Assembly: GCA_905221145.1 (NCBI GenBank)
Contig: CAJNCA010000002.1
Span: 310,001-374,000 of the forward strand
Length of the DNA stretch: 64,000 nt
Origin: a bacterium
Lineage (GTDB): Bacteria; Bacillota; Bacilli; Lactobacillales; Streptococcaceae
Reading direction: 5' to 3'
Shown here: piece by piece, positions 41,857 through 50,403 of the stretch
Layout of the letters: each line of letters opens with the position of its first letter
How positions within the stretch are numbered: the first letter of the stretch is position 1
The notes under the pieces: model-generated
Told to the model about the DNA's origin: nothing
Seen by the model: only the letters and a program-made list of their open reading frames with translations
Database searches by the model: none
Translations under genes and position numbers: made by a program

Positions 41857-41867
41857 ATCGTTTACAA
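41851..41867. promoter_or_regulatory. candidate operator overlapping the -35
   Basis: TTGTAAATCGTTTACAA: perfect 7-bp arms around TCG. It covers the -35 of the pdp operon. It resembles a catabolite-response element (TGNAANCGNTNNCA) but has an odd 3-nt centre, so CcpA is not clearly indicated. Confidence 0.5.
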
Positions 41868-41884
41868 ATTGATAATAAAACGAA

Positions 41885-41925
41885 AAAGACTGAAGAAAGC
41901 TAGTCAAGAAGACCTTTTCTTCAAT
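41885..41925 (-). terminator. probable terminator of the upstream membrane-protein gene
   Basis: Minus strand TGAAGAAAAG ... CTTTCTTCA stem followed by GTCTTTTTCG. Confidence 0.5.
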
Positions 41926-41939
41926 CTCTTTCAACACTT

Positions 41940-42010
41940 ATAGATGAATGATAAACCATTTAGAACCAGAAATATCATAATCAGGATATAACAAAAAGTT
42001 TATCATCTAT
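41940..42010. repeat. 71-bp segment with long terminal inverted repeats
   Basis: ATAGATGaaTGATAAAC at 41940-41956 faces GTTTATCATCTAT at 41998-42010; 13 bp pair with a 2-4 nt insertion in the left arm. No T-run follows. Could be a hairpin in the 3' region of the membrane-protein mRNA or a miniature element. Confidence 0.4.
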
Positions 42011-42030
42011 AATCGGGCGTATTTTTATTA

Positions 42031-42435
42031 CTATTGCTTAACCTTCAGATACTTAATTATCAACAAAATTCCCAACAAGATGTTTAGATAAAAGCCCAAC
42101 TGATACGTTTTTGTCAGGAATTCCAAACTTGTCCAAAGTCGTATCAAATCTTCTAGAGACATACGGAAGAGATACCCTTCTGTAGCAATCCACAAAATCA
42201 AAAATAGATAACTTCCAGCAGCAAGCCTTTTCGCCCATCGTTTTTTTAGTAGCCAAGCAATCAAGAGCGAACAGATAAAGACAACTGTTACAATGACATG
42301 TTCCATCAAAAAAGTAAAACCGTAATAGATTTCCACAAAGCGTCTACCATTATCCGCATTGGCTCCTTTTAAAAAAGGTAGTGCAAAACTTAAAATAAAA
42401 CAGAATTCCAATATATAACTTTTTAAGGTTTTCAT
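42031..42435 (-). CDS. unknown small membrane protein
   Basis: Not recognised. 134 aa from the ATG at 42435 (MKTLKSYILE) with AGGAGG 6 nt upstream; the apparent ten-codon extension is unsupported. Four hydrophobic segments (about 10-25, 42-60, 68-85 and 108-128) and a basic end LKVKQ. Transcribed alone, divergent from coaA. Confidence 0.6.
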   Translation of the reverse strand: MKTLKSYILEFCFILSFALPFLKGANADNGRRFVEIYYGFTFLMEHVIVTVVFICSLLIAWLLKKRWAKRLAAGSYLFLILWIATEGYLFRMSLEDLIRLWTSLEFLTKTYQLGFYLNILLGILLIIKYLKVKQ

Positions 42436-42604
42436 GGTACACCTCCTATAAGTTGTGAATCCCAAAGCCCCCTTTATTAGCTTATAAATCAGGAGAAAAT
42501 AACTCCTACTTCATCACTAAATTGTTCAGTTTCTATCTACATCTATTATATAATATTGACTTACCACATTCAAGAAACCGCTTTATTTTTTTAGCTTTTT
42601 ATGG

Positions 42605-42610
42605 TATGAT
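42605..42610 (+). promoter_or_regulatory. extended -10 box of coaA
   Basis: TGG-TATGAT with only a weak -35 (TTTATT at 17 nt). Leader about 20 nt. Confidence 0.55.
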
Positions 42611-42635
42611 AGACAAAATATCTAGGGGAAAACAA

Positions 42636-43556
42636 ATGACCAACGAATTTTTACATTTTGAAAAAATCAGCCGCCAGACTTGGCAATCTTTACATCGAAA
42701 GACAACACCTCCTTTGACTGAAGAGGAATTAGAATCCATCAAGAGTTTTAATGACCAGATTAGTCTACAGGATGTTACCGATGTCTATCTTCCCCTTGCC
42801 CATCTCATCCAGATTTACAAGCGTACCAAGGATGATTTGGCTTTTTCCAAAGGAATTTTCCTTCAACGTGAAAGTAAATCCCAACCTTTTATCATTGGTG
42901 TTTCTGGGAGTGTTGCCGTTGGAAAATCTACAACTAGCCGACTTCTTCAAATCTTACTGTCCCGTACACTTACAGATGCTACGGTTGAGTTAGTAACAAC
43001 TGACGGCTTTCTCTATCCCAACCAGACCTTGATTGAACAAGGGATTTTAAATCGCAAGGGATTTCCTGAAAGCTATGATATGGAAGCTCTTCTCAGCTTC
43101 CTGGACCACATCAAAAATGGACAAGATGTAGATATTCCCGTCTATTCTCATGAAGTCTACGACATCGTACCTGAGGAAAAGCAAAGCGTCAAAGCTGCTG
43201 ATTTTGTGATTGTTGAAGGAATCAATGTCTTTCAAAATCCACAAAACGAGCGTCTCTATATTACTGACTTCTTTGACTTTTCCATCTATGTTGATGCTGC
43301 AGTGGATGATATTGAAAGTTGGTATCTGGATCGTTTCTTGAAAATGCTGAGCCTAGCACAAAACGACCCTGATAGCTACTACTATCGTTTTACTCAAATG
43401 CCAATTGGGGAAGTGGAATCCTTTGCCCATCAAGTCTGGACCAGTATCAATCTCACAAATCTACAAAATTATATTGAACCAACCAGAAACCGTGCGGAAG
43501 TGATTCTGCATAAAACAAAGAACCATGAAATCGATGAAATTTACTTAAAAAAGTAA
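42636..43556 (+). CDS. coaA: pantothenate kinase (type I)
   Basis: First committed step of coenzyme A synthesis. 306 aa from the ATG at 42636 ([17 protein letters not shown] upstream); a 38-codon upstream extension would cross the promoter. P-loop [12 protein letters not shown] (about 97-108), EGINVFQ motif and [12 protein letters not shown] are typical of bacterial type I PanK. Confidence 0.96.
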   Translation: MTNEFLHFEKISRQTWQSLHRKTTPPLTEEELESIKSFNDQISLQDVTDVYLPLAHLIQIYKRTKDDLAFSKGIFLQRESKSQPFIIGVSGSVAVGKSTTSRLLQILLSRTLTDATVELVTTDGFLYPNQTLIEQGILNRKGFPESYDMEALLSFLDHIKNGQDVDIPVYSHEVYDIVPEEKQSVKAADFVIVEGINVFQNPQNERLYITDFFDFSIYVDAAVDDIESWYLDRFLKMLSLAQNDPDSYYYRFTQMPIGEVESFAHQVWTSINLTNLQNYIEPTRNRAEVILHKTKNHEIDEIYLKK

Positions 43557-43563
43557 TTTTCCC

Positions 43564-43592
43564 TTGTCAAAACGTAAGTTTTCAGATATAAT
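43564..43592 (+). promoter_or_regulatory. promoter of rpsT
   Basis: -35 TTGTCA (43564-43569), 17-nt spacer, -10 TATAAT (43587-43592). Confidence 0.85.
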
Positions 43593-43623
43593 GGTATAGT
43601 TAGTAAATATGGAGGTAAGAACA

Positions 43624-43860
43624 TTGGCAAACATTAAATCAGCTATCAAACGCGCTGAATTGAACGTTAAACAAAACGAAAAGAACTCAGCTCAAAAATC
43701 AGCTATGCGTACTGCTATCAAAGCTTTCGAAGCAAACCCATCTGAAGAACTTTTCCGTGCTGCTAGCTCAGCTATCGATAAAGCAGAAACTAAAGGTTTG
43801 ATTCACAAAAACAAAGCAAGCCGTGATAAAGCTCGTCTTTCAGCTAAACTTGCTAAATAA
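43624..43860 (+). CDS. rpsT: 30S ribosomal protein S20 (TTG start)
   Basis: 16S rRNA-binding protein, 78 aa, Lys/Ala-rich three-helix bundle. The start is TTG at 43624, giving (M)[15 protein letters not shown] lies 8 nt upstream. An ATG at 43609 cannot be the start because the GGAGG site begins inside that codon. E. coli rpsT also begins with TTG, which is part of its autoregulation. Confidence 0.97.
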
Positions 43861-43861
43861 G

Positions 43862-43889
43862 AAACAGTCCATAGAGGCTGTTTTTTTGT
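43862..43889 (+). terminator. terminator of rpsT
   Basis: Stem AAACAG-CC / GG-CTGTTT followed by seven T. Confidence 0.85.
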
Positions 43890-43912
43890 CCTCAAATAAG
43901 AAAAGGTAGAAA

Positions 43913-44425
43913 ATGAAAATCGCAATTATCGGATATTCTGGTGCAGGTAAGTCAACTCTAGCAGAAAAGTTGTCTCACTACTACTCCATCCCAAAACTTC
44001 ATATGGACACACTCCAATTTCAACCTGGTTGGCAAGACAGTGACCGAGAATGGATGTTGACCGAGATGAAAAACTTTCTCACAAAGAATGAATCTTGGGT
44101 TATCGATGGGAATTATTCTTGGTGCTATTACGAAGAAAGAATGCAGGAAGCTGACCAAATCATCTTTCTTAATTTTTCTCCATTGACCTGTCTCTTTCGA
44201 GCTTTTAAGCGTTACATTACATATCGGGGAAAGGTCAGAGAAAGTATGGCAGAAGGTTGTCAAGAACAATTTAATTGGGAGTTTATTCGATGGATTCTCT
44301 GGGATGGGCGGACAAAAAATGCTAAGGATAGATACCAATACTTAAACAATACTTACCCAGAAAAGATGCATATTCTCCATTCTCAAGCAGAGATTGATTG
44401 TTTTTTGCGATTTTTAAAAAAGTAA
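43913..44425 (+). CDS. adenylate-kinase-like P-loop protein (topology modulation/FlaR family)
   Basis: Small nucleoside/nucleotide kinase-like ATPase of unclear substrate. 170 aa. Walker A GYSGAGKST (residues 7-15), LHMDTLQFQPGW and the WVIDGNYSW lid-like motif are the signature of proteins annotated as DNA topology modulation protein FlaR. That name is historical; a phosphotransferase role is more likely from the fold. A short purine run AAAGGTAGAAA precedes the ATG. Confidence 0.8.
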   Translation: MKIAIIGYSGAGKSTLAEKLSHYYSIPKLHMDTLQFQPGWQDSDREWMLTEMKNFLTKNESWVIDGNYSWCYYEERMQEADQIIFLNFSPLTCLFRAFKRYITYRGKVRESMAEGCQEQFNWEFIRWILWDGRTKNAKDRYQYLNNTYPEKMHILHSQAEIDCFLRFLKK

Positions 44426-44471
44426 ACAATATAGTAGCATTTCATTAAAATCAGCATGCACTGATTGACTA

Positions 44472-44509
44472 AAAAAGGAAGTTTTTCATCCAGAAAGTCT
44501 TCCTTTTTT
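44472..44509 (+). terminator. terminator after P-loop gene
   Basis: Stem AAAAAGGAAG / CTTCCTTTTT with a 20-nt loop, followed by T-rich sequence. Confidence 0.7.
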
Positions 44510-44614
44510 CCTTTTATTCAACAATTAAAAATAACTCGAGCAATTTATAAATCAACAATAAAATTCCCCTAGAAATGAAAAGAATCTTGTTCATAGTTTC
44601 TGAGTTCGTGATAC
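44510..44614. other. gap between convergent genes
   Basis: About 100 AT-rich bases between two terminators; nothing recognisable. Confidence 0.5.
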
Positions 44615-44656
44615 AAAAAAACTGAAGGAAGTATAGTCCTACTTCTTTCAGTTTTT
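44615..44656 (-). terminator. terminator of SIR2 gene
   Basis: Stem AAAACTGAAAGAAGTA / TACTTCCTTCAGTTTT followed by TTT on the minus strand. Confidence 0.85.
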
Positions 44657-45387
44657 TATTGTCTCAATTTAGAAAAAACTTCTCCAATCTTACCTTCGAT
44701 AACTAAATCAGCTTGGCTGTCTTGAGGAGTGCTGGACTTGTTGATAACGACAAGATTTGATCCTGAAAAATAATTGATTAGGTTAGCTGCAGGATAAACA
44801 ACTAAGGAAGTTCCACCAATGATCAACAAATCTGCTTGCTGAATGGCTTGAGCTGCGCTACTAAATACATCCATATCTAGCGCTTCCTCATAAAGGGTCA
44901 CGTCAGGTTTGACCACCTTGCCACAATCTAAGCAGTAGGGAACTGGACCTTCAAGTTCCAAAAAGGCAGTCAAATCATAAAAGCGATGACAGCCCAAACA
45001 ATAATTACGATCTGCACTACCATGCAGTTTCAAAACTTTCTGAGATCCTGCCATTTCATGGAGACTATCGATATTTTGCGTCACAATCGCCTTTAATTTA
45101 CCTGTTTTTTCCAACGACGCTAGATAATCATGTGCTAAATTAGGCTTGGCATCAGGATAGACCAGATACTTTTTGTAGAAATCAAAAAAATCCTCTGGAT
45201 AGCGCTCAAACATAGTGCGTGAAACCAGTTGCTCGGCAGTAAAATGGCGACCTAGTTTCAGACTATATATACCATCTGAACTACGAAAATCTGGAATATT
45301 AGACTCTGTAGAAACCCCTGCACCACCGAAAAAGACAATTCTCTGACTTTGATCAATAATACCTTGTAATTGTTCAATCTTATCCAT
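44656..45387 (-). CDS. cobB: SIR2-family NAD-dependent protein deacylase
   Basis: Removes acyl groups from protein lysines using NAD+. 243 aa. NAD motif GAGVSTESNIPDFR (about 22-35), TQNIDSLHE and the catalytic HGS (LKLHGSADR), and a four-Cys zinc site CLGC ... CLDC are all present, so it should be active. AGGAGT precedes the ATG. Upstream region holds TTGAC / GTCAA palindrome (about 45428-45442) but no clear -10. Confidence 0.92.
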   Translation of the reverse strand: MDKIEQLQGIIDQSQRIVFFGGAGVSTESNIPDFRSSDGIYSLKLGRHFTAEQLVSRTMFERYPEDFFDFYKKYLVYPDAKPNLAHDYLASLEKTGKLKAIVTQNIDSLHEMAGSQKVLKLHGSADRNYCLGCHRFYDLTAFLELEGPVPYCLDCGKVVKPDVTLYEEALDMDVFSSAAQAIQQADLLIIGGTSLVVYPAANLINYFSGSNLVVINKSSTPQDSQADLVIEGKIGEVFSKLRQ

Positions 45388-45616
45388 TTTGTACTCCTAG
45401 GAATTTTCAAGTTAAAAAGTTGAAAGTCTTGACTTCTTGTCAACTTGGCTTCCAACTTTATTTGATTATGATTTAGATATTAAACTGACCAGTCTCGGTC
45501 CTTTGACACCATTAGGCTTTCTTCAATTTCCTTATTCTTACCTATTTCAGGATTGATTCATTGTTGATAGTTATCATTTTGAGAACAAGAGAAATCATTC
45601 TGAATATAGCCTACCT
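45388..45616. other. intergenic region between deoD and SIR2
   Basis: 229 bases. Contains the TTGAC-5 nt-GTCAA palindrome close to SIR2 and a short GGACC / GGTC hairpin near 45492-45506. No gene, no clear deoD terminator. Nothing else recognised. Confidence 0.4.
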
Positions 45617-46327
45617 TTAGTCTGCAATCAAGGTTTCCAAACCAACCTTCATCATATCGGTGAAGGTATTTTGACGTTCTTCTGCAGTTGTATCTTCATC
45701 TGGATTGACTAAACTATCAGAAATAGTCATGATAGCAAGCGCATCAACATGGTGTTGGGCAGCAAGATAGTAAAGCGCTGCTGCTTCCATTTCCACAGCC
45801 TTAACTCCCCATTTACCAAGCTCGATGTTCTTTTCAAAATAGTTTGAATAAAAGACATCAGAAGACAAAACGTTCCCAACGTGGGTTGTCATACCGAGTT
45901 CTTTAGCGATATGGTAGGCCTTATCAAGCAAATCAAAGCTAGCGATTTGTGGGAAATCGTACTGTGGCCAGTCATTACGGACGATGTTTGAGTTAGTTGC
46001 AGCTGCCTGAGCCAAAACCAATTCACGGACGTGGACATCTTCATTCAAAGAACCCGCAGTTCCCACACGAATCAATTTTTTCACACCATAATCAACAATC
46101 AACTCACGCGCATAAATCGAGATAGATGGCATTCCCATCCCAGTTCCCATAACAGATACACGGTGACCCTTGTAAGTACCAGTGTAACCAAACATGTTAC
46201 GCACTTCGTTAAAACAAACAGCATCTTCAAGGAAATTCTCCGCAATAAACTTAGCACGAAGAGGATCCCCAGGAAGAAGAATTTTATCAGCAATTTCACC
46301 CTGCTGAGCAGCAATATGGATAGACAT
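45617..46327 (-). CDS. deoD: purine-nucleoside phosphorylase, DeoD type
   Basis: Phosphorolysis of adenosine- and guanosine-type (deoxy)nucleosides. 236 aa, hexameric NP-I family ([29 protein letters not shown]). No Shine-Dalgarno is present: the 20 nt before the ATG are GTATCATAAATT and a T-run, the 3' end of structured repeat A. Follows punA in orientation but 558 nt downstream. Different family branch from PunA, so the two cover different purine substrates. Confidence 0.95.
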   Translation of the reverse strand: MSIHIAAQQGEIADKILLPGDPLRAKFIAENFLEDAVCFNEVRNMFGYTGTYKGHRVSVMGTGMGMPSISIYARELIVDYGVKKLIRVGTAGSLNEDVHVRELVLAQAAATNSNIVRNDWPQYDFPQIASFDLLDKAYHIAKELGMTTHVGNVLSSDVFYSNYFEKNIELGKWGVKAVEMEAAALYYLAAQHHVDALAIMTISDSLVNPDEDTTAEERQNTFTDMMKVGLETLIAD

Positions 46328-46468
46328 AATTTATGATACAAAAAGCGACAAGAAAACAACTGAAAATTAGGAATCTGACGAGAAATCCTGATTTCTCAGT
46401 CAGATTATCTATTTTCCGAGTTTTCCGCTCGTGTTCAAATTAGAACACACGCTCTACCTTTCTTTTTT
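46328..46468 (-). repeat. structured repeat, copy A (next to deoD)
   Basis: Minus-strand order: AAAAAAGAAAGG, hairpin 1 GTGTTC / GAACAC (plus 46431-46448, 6-nt loop), CGAGCGGAAAACTCGG, GATA, hairpin 2 with a 15-bp stem and one bulge (46372-46386 with 46391-46406), CCTAATTTTC, T-rich, GTATC, then the deoD ATG. Confidence 0.8.
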
Positions 46469-46610
46469 ACATATTTAGGATATCGACAGAGAACAAAGTA
46501 AAAATAGGAAACTGACGACGTATCGCAGATGCTAGACAGTTTATCTTTTTTACACAGTTCTCCACCCGTATTCAGTTCAATGAATACAGTTTACCCATCC
46601 TTTCTTTTTT
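46469..46610 (-). repeat. structured repeat, copy B
   Basis: Same order as copy A. Hairpin 1 GTATTC / GAATAC (46568-46573 with 46582-46587), GGGTGGAGAACTG, GATA, hairpin 2 AAACTG / CAGTTT (46509-46514 with 46537-46542), CCTATTTTTACTTTG, GATATC. Hairpin 1 differs from copies A and D by a compensating G-C to A-T change. Confidence 0.8.
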
Positions 46611-46748
46611 CTAAAATTTATAATCAGAAAGATACCAAACCCGTCAAAAAGCAAAGGGAAAATAGGAGTTCGGCGCAGTGAGCGATGCTCGCTAGACCAA
46701 CTATCTTTTTCCCACTGCTTTTAGGGTGGGGCAATTCCTTTCTTTTTT
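46611..46748 (-). repeat. structured repeat, copy C
   Basis: Subclass shared with the parC copy. Hairpin 1 CCCAC / GTGGG (46711-46715 with 46726-46730) with loop CCTAAAAGCA, GATA, hairpin 2 AGTT-GG / CC-G-AACT (46667-46673 with 46697-46702) topped by AGCGA / TCGCT, then CCTATTTTCCCTTTG and GGTATC. Confidence 0.8.
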
Positions 46749-46875
46749 AATTTTGATGATATAAAAGAGAACAGCTCGGGTCCAATTCAAATCCGAACTC
46801 CTCTTCTCTTCTGAGTTTTTAGAAAAGTTTTCCACTCGTGTTCAAATCAGAACACCTTACTTTACCTTTCTATGA
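46749..46875 (-). repeat. structured repeat, copy D (directly after punA)
   Basis: Hairpin 1 GTGTTC / GAACAC (46838-46843 with 46850-46855), CGAGTGGAAAACTTTTC as in copy A, hairpin 2 AGTTCGG / CCGAGCT (46773-46779 with 46793-46799). Lacks the GATA and CCTATTTT blocks, so it is the most divergent unit. Starts 10 nt after the punA stop. Confidence 0.7.
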
Positions 46876-46885
46876 TAAGTATTAA

Positions 46886-47695
46886 TTACAATTCTGCAAG
46901 AATCGCTTTAAGTAGGCCTTTAAAGTCGCCTTTAACACGTTCGGTCACTTCTACAACTTCTTCATGGTTGAGTTCTTCTTGGAAACCAGCTGCAAAGTTA
47001 GTGATACATGAAATTCCCAGAACTTTCAAGCCAGAGTGGGCAGCCACAATAACTTCAGGAACAGTAGACATACCAACTGCATCTGCTCCCAATGTCTTAT
47101 AGGCACGAATTTCTGCTGGGGTTTCATAAGTCGGACCTGTTACACCAATATAGACACCTTCATCAAGCTTGATACCAAGTTTCTTAGCCACTTCATGGGC
47201 AGTAGCACGATATTCTGGAGTGTAGGCTTTAGACATATCTGGGAAACGTGGACCAAAGTCATCCAAGTTTTCACCCATCAATGGGTTTTGCCCTGTCATA
47301 TTGATATGGTCTGAGATAGCCATCAAAGTACCAGGGCCATAACCAATACCACCAGCTGCATTGGTTACAATAACACCTTCACATCCGAGAACTTTCATGA
47401 CACGTACTGGGAAAGTCACGACTTCCAGAGGATTGCCTTCGTAGAAATGGAAACGACCTTGAAGAGCCAAGACCTTGCGACCTGCCAGTTCACCATATAC
47501 CAATTTACCAGCGTGACCGACTACTGTTGAACGCCCCCAGTTTGGAATATCAGCATAATCTACTACAACTGGATTTTCGATTTCTTCTGCCAATTCTCCA
47601 AGTCCTGATCCAAGGATTAGACCAAACTCAGGTGCTTGGATTCCCTTGTCTTTCAGGAAGGCAGCTGTTTCATTGATTTTATCTAAAAATGTCAT
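46886..47695 (-). CDS. punA: purine-nucleoside phosphorylase, PunA type
   Basis: Trimeric-type PNP for inosine and guanosine. 269 aa. LILGSGLGELAEEI near residues 26-39 and the conserved VVGHAGKLVYG, TNAAGGIG and GMSTVPEVIVA segments are present. Start overlaps the DUF1697 gene by 17 nt. AAGGAG precedes the ATG. Confidence 0.95.
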   Translation of the reverse strand: MTFLDKINETAAFLKDKGIQAPEFGLILGSGLGELAEEIENPVVVDYADIPNWGRSTVVGHAGKLVYGELAGRKVLALQGRFHFYEGNPLEVVTFPVRVMKVLGCEGVIVTNAAGGIGYGPGTLMAISDHINMTGQNPLMGENLDDFGPRFPDMSKAYTPEYRATAHEVAKKLGIKLDEGVYIGVTGPTYETPAEIRAYKTLGADAVGMSTVPEVIVAAHSGLKVLGISCITNFAAGFQEELNHEEVVEVTERVKGDFKGLLKAILAEL

Positions 47696-48251
47696 TGTGT
47701 GTCTCCTTATTATTTTTTAGCATTTGACCAATTTTGTCAAAGGTTTTAGCATTGCGAATGGTAATGTGGCGATAGAATGACATCTTGAGCAGGTGCTTGT
47801 GATAGGCAGTCTTAGAGTAGGATTCTTCAGAGAATTTTCCCCAGAAAATGCCAAGTTTTCCAAAATGAAGCACCTCATCTTTCAGCTCTAAACTTTTAAC
47901 CTTCTCGATGACTTGCTCCCCATCCAAGTCCTCCGTGTAGAAGAGAACATCCTTTCGAGCCATGTCTTCGTTCCACCAAGCTGGCAGATTCTTCAGCTCT
48001 GCTTCATAGTCTTCTTGACTCAGTAAAGAAAAACTTTGAATAAATGGATAATGGACTTCAAAGAAAACCTCTAATTTTTCAATCAATTGGGCTTTGGGGG
48101 CTATCGAAGTGAAAAAAATATTGCCACTGTTGATGTAGCTTTCAACCTTTTCCAGTCCCAAGTCTGTCAATTCTCGACGAAGCTCCGCCATGGCAACCTT
48201 ATTCTTGCCACCAACATTAATACCTCTCACAAGCAAAGCATAGCGCGTCAT
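47679..48251 (-). CDS. DUF1697 family protein
   Basis: Unknown function, soluble. 190 aa. RYALLVRGINVGGKNKV at the N-terminus and YINSGNIFF at about 39-47 are the DUF1697 signature. Embedded between deoB and punA with 1-nt and 17-nt contacts, so it is co-translated with nucleoside salvage enzymes; the meaning is not known. Confidence 0.85.
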   Translation of the reverse strand: MTRYALLVRGINVGGKNKVAMAELRRELTDLGLEKVESYINSGNIFFTSIAPKAQLIEKLEVFFEVHYPFIQSFSLLSQEDYEAELKNLPAWWNEDMARKDVLFYTEDLDGEQVIEKVKSLELKDEVLHFGKLGIFWGKFSEESYSKTAYHKHLLKMSFYRHITIRNAKTFDKIGQMLKNNKETHNDIFR

Positions 48252-48252
48252 C

Positions 48253-49464
48253 TTATACCAATTTATCTAAGAAACTTTCCCCAATCATGGCAGTTTCCAC
48301 ACCAAAGTTATCGGCAACAGTCGCTGAGATATCTGCAAAATGTCCGACTGGAATAACACCATTTCCTTTAAAGGCAGGGCTGTAGGCCAACAATGGAATA
48401 TATTCACGAGTGTGGTCTGTTCCTGCATAAGTTGGGTCATTTCCATGGTCAGCAGTAATCAAGAGGAGGTCATTTTCTCGCATGGCTGCGATAATTTCAG
48501 GCAAGCGTTCATCAAACTCATGCAAGCAATCACGGTAACCATGAGCATTGCGGCGGTGGCCGTAAAGGGCATCAAAGTCAACTAAGTTTGTGAAGGAGAA
48601 TCCTTTTTCAAACTCAGCAAGACCCATTGTCTTCAATAGTGTATCAATTCCATGGCTGTTTGACTTATTGTGGCCCATGTCATGGTTGATACCAGCACCG
48701 TTAAAGATATCGTTGATTTTACCAACAGCGTAAGTATCGATACCAGCCTCATTCAATTTATCCAAAACAGTCGGTGCAAATGGAGATACTGCCAAGTCAC
48801 GACGGTTTGCTGTACGAGTGAAGTTACCTGGCTCACCAACATATGGACGGGCAATGATGCGACCAAGAAGGGCAGGACGCTCAAGGGTAATCGAACGAGC
48901 GTACTCACAGATACGGTACAATTCATCCAGAGGAATGATGTCTTCGTGGGCAGCAATTTGCAAAACAGGGTCAGCTGAAGTATAGATAATCAACTCCCCA
49001 GTTTCCATTTGACGTGGTCCAAAATCATCGATAACAGCTGTTCCTGAGTAAGGTTTATTAGCTTCACGAATAACCTTACGTCCTGAAAATTCTTCAATTT
49101 TTGTCAAGATTTCTTCTGGGAATCCGTTCCAGAAAGTATCGAAAGGCTCGGTAATATTGAGTCCCATGATTTCCCAGTGACCAGTCATAGTATCCTTACC
49201 AAGGGATACTTCTTCCAATTTTGTTGCATAACCCGTTGGATTGCTTTCAGCTGGAACAGTCTTCAGAGGAGTTTCACGAGGAATATTTCCTAGACCGATT
49301 TTAGCCATGTTTGGCACATTCAAACCAACTGTTTTTGAAATGTGTCCTAGTGTGTCAGAAGCTCCATCTGGAACCCCTGCATTGACAAAGTTATTGGCAT
49401 CTGGTGCAGCACCGATTCCTACAGAATCCAGTACCACCAAGTGAATACGATTAAATTTTGACAT
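48253..49464 (-). CDS. deoB: phosphopentomutase
   Basis: Interconverts (deoxy)ribose-1- and -5-phosphate. 403 aa, alkaline-phosphatase superfamily with metal ligands in [21 protein letters not shown] (phospho-acceptor Thr) and [26 protein letters not shown] gives the start. Between rpiA and the DUF1697 gene. Confidence 0.97.
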   Translation of the reverse strand: MSKFNRIHLVVLDSVGIGAAPDANNFVNAGVPDGASDTLGHISKTVGLNVPNMAKIGLGNIPRETPLKTVPAESNPTGYATKLEEVSLGKDTMTGHWEIMGLNITEPFDTFWNGFPEEILTKIEEFSGRKVIREANKPYSGTAVIDDFGPRQMETGELIIYTSADPVLQIAAHEDIIPLDELYRICEYARSITLERPALLGRIIARPYVGEPGNFTRTANRRDLAVSPFAPTVLDKLNEAGIDTYAVGKINDIFNGAGINHDMGHNKSNSHGIDTLLKTMGLAEFEKGFSFTNLVDFDALYGHRRNAHGYRDCLHEFDERLPEIIAAMRENDLLLITADHGNDPTYAGTDHTREYIPLLAYSPAFKGNGVIPVGHFADISATVADNFGVETAMIGESFLDKLV

Positions 49465-49487
49465 AGTGTATCTCCTTATTATGTTGA

Positions 49488-50171
49488 TTAGTTTGCTTTT
49501 GTTGAAGTTAAAATCTGAACCCCGTCTCGTCCAGCAACGATTACCTTATCCACCATTTGATTAAATAAGCCGTGCTCCACGACACCAACGATATGGTCCA
49601 ATTCTTGGCCAAAGGCAATTGGATCCTCGATGACATCCAAGGCCAAGTCAATGATAAAGTTCTGCATATCCGTCACAAAACGTTGGCCGTCTTTTTCACG
49701 GAAACTTGGTTTGTAGCCAGCTCGCTCAAAACGACGGAAGACCTGTTCTGCACCATACTGAACTACTTCTACAGGCAGTTTAAAAGCGCCCAATTTCTCA
49801 ACTAGTTTGCTTTCGTCTACCACCCAAATATATTCTTTTGAGGGCGTTGCGACAACCTTCTCCATGAGAAGGGCACCACCACCACCTTTGATTCCGTTAA
49901 ACTGGCTATCCACTTCATCTGCCCCGTCAACCGTCACATCAACCAAGTCTACTTGGTCAATAGACTTTAGCGGGATATTTAACCCTTCAGCCTGTTTACT
50001 GGTCACACTAGAAGTCGTTACAGCAGTAATTTGCAGTCCTTCTTCCTTAATACGACGACCGATTTCTTCTACAAAATAATAGGCAGTAGACCCCGTTCCT
50101 AGTCCGACTACCATTCCATCCTTGACAAACTCAGCAGCCTTGATACCTGCCATTTTTTTCAGATTTTCCAC
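49488..50171 (-). CDS. rpiA: ribose-5-phosphate isomerase A (GTG start)
   Basis: Interconverts ribose-5-phosphate and ribulose-5-phosphate. 227 aa. [15 protein letters not shown] and the catalytic [13 protein letters not shown] are typical. Start is GTG at 50171 with GGAGGTG 6 nt upstream; an ATG six codons in is less well placed. First gene of rpiA-deoB-DUF1697-punA-deoD. Confidence 0.96.
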   Translation of the reverse strand: MENLKKMAGIKAAEFVKDGMVVGLGTGSTAYYFVEEIGRRIKEEGLQITAVTTSSVTSKQAEGLNIPLKSIDQVDLVDVTVDGADEVDSQFNGIKGGGGALLMEKVVATPSKEYIWVVDESKLVEKLGAFKLPVEVVQYGAEQVFRRFERAGYKPSFREKDGQRFVTDMQNFIIDLALDVIEDPIAFGQELDHIVGVVEHGLFNQMVDKVIVAGRDGVQILTSTKAN

Positions 50172-50200
50172 TCAAACACCTCCATTAAAGAGCTAACTTT

Positions 50201-50206
50201 ATTATA
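50201..50206 (-). promoter_or_regulatory. extended -10 box of rpiA operon
   Basis: TGT-TATAAT on the minus strand; -35 weak (CATGAA at 18 nt). Confidence 0.65.
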
Positions 50207-50403
50207 ACATGTATCACTTTTTATTTCATGGATACACTGAAAAAAACCGAACATTTTTATCTATGATTTCTAATTTTCTTTCTCCATGCTTGTATACAGA
50301 TCAAAAATTCCCAAATCTAGATTTCGAAAGCTCTTTAAAAATTAAAGTTGATTTTTTATCATAAAGATGATTAAATAGGTAAGTACAGAAAAGGAGAAAT
50401 AAG

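Noticed and set aside
41851..41867. Standard CcpA cre site
   Set aside because: Spacing at the centre is one base too long for the consensus; kept only as an unassigned operator.
46328..46885. CRISPR-like array
   Set aside because: Units are long and diverged, with no identical short repeat and no unique spacers; no cas genes in the window.
46328..46885. Purine riboswitch before deoD
   Set aside because: The three-way-junction guanine/adenine aptamer core (TATA...loop-loop pairs) is absent from all four units.
46886..47314. Plus-strand frames over punA
   Set aside because: Complementary shadows of punA; no ribosome sites or family resemblance.
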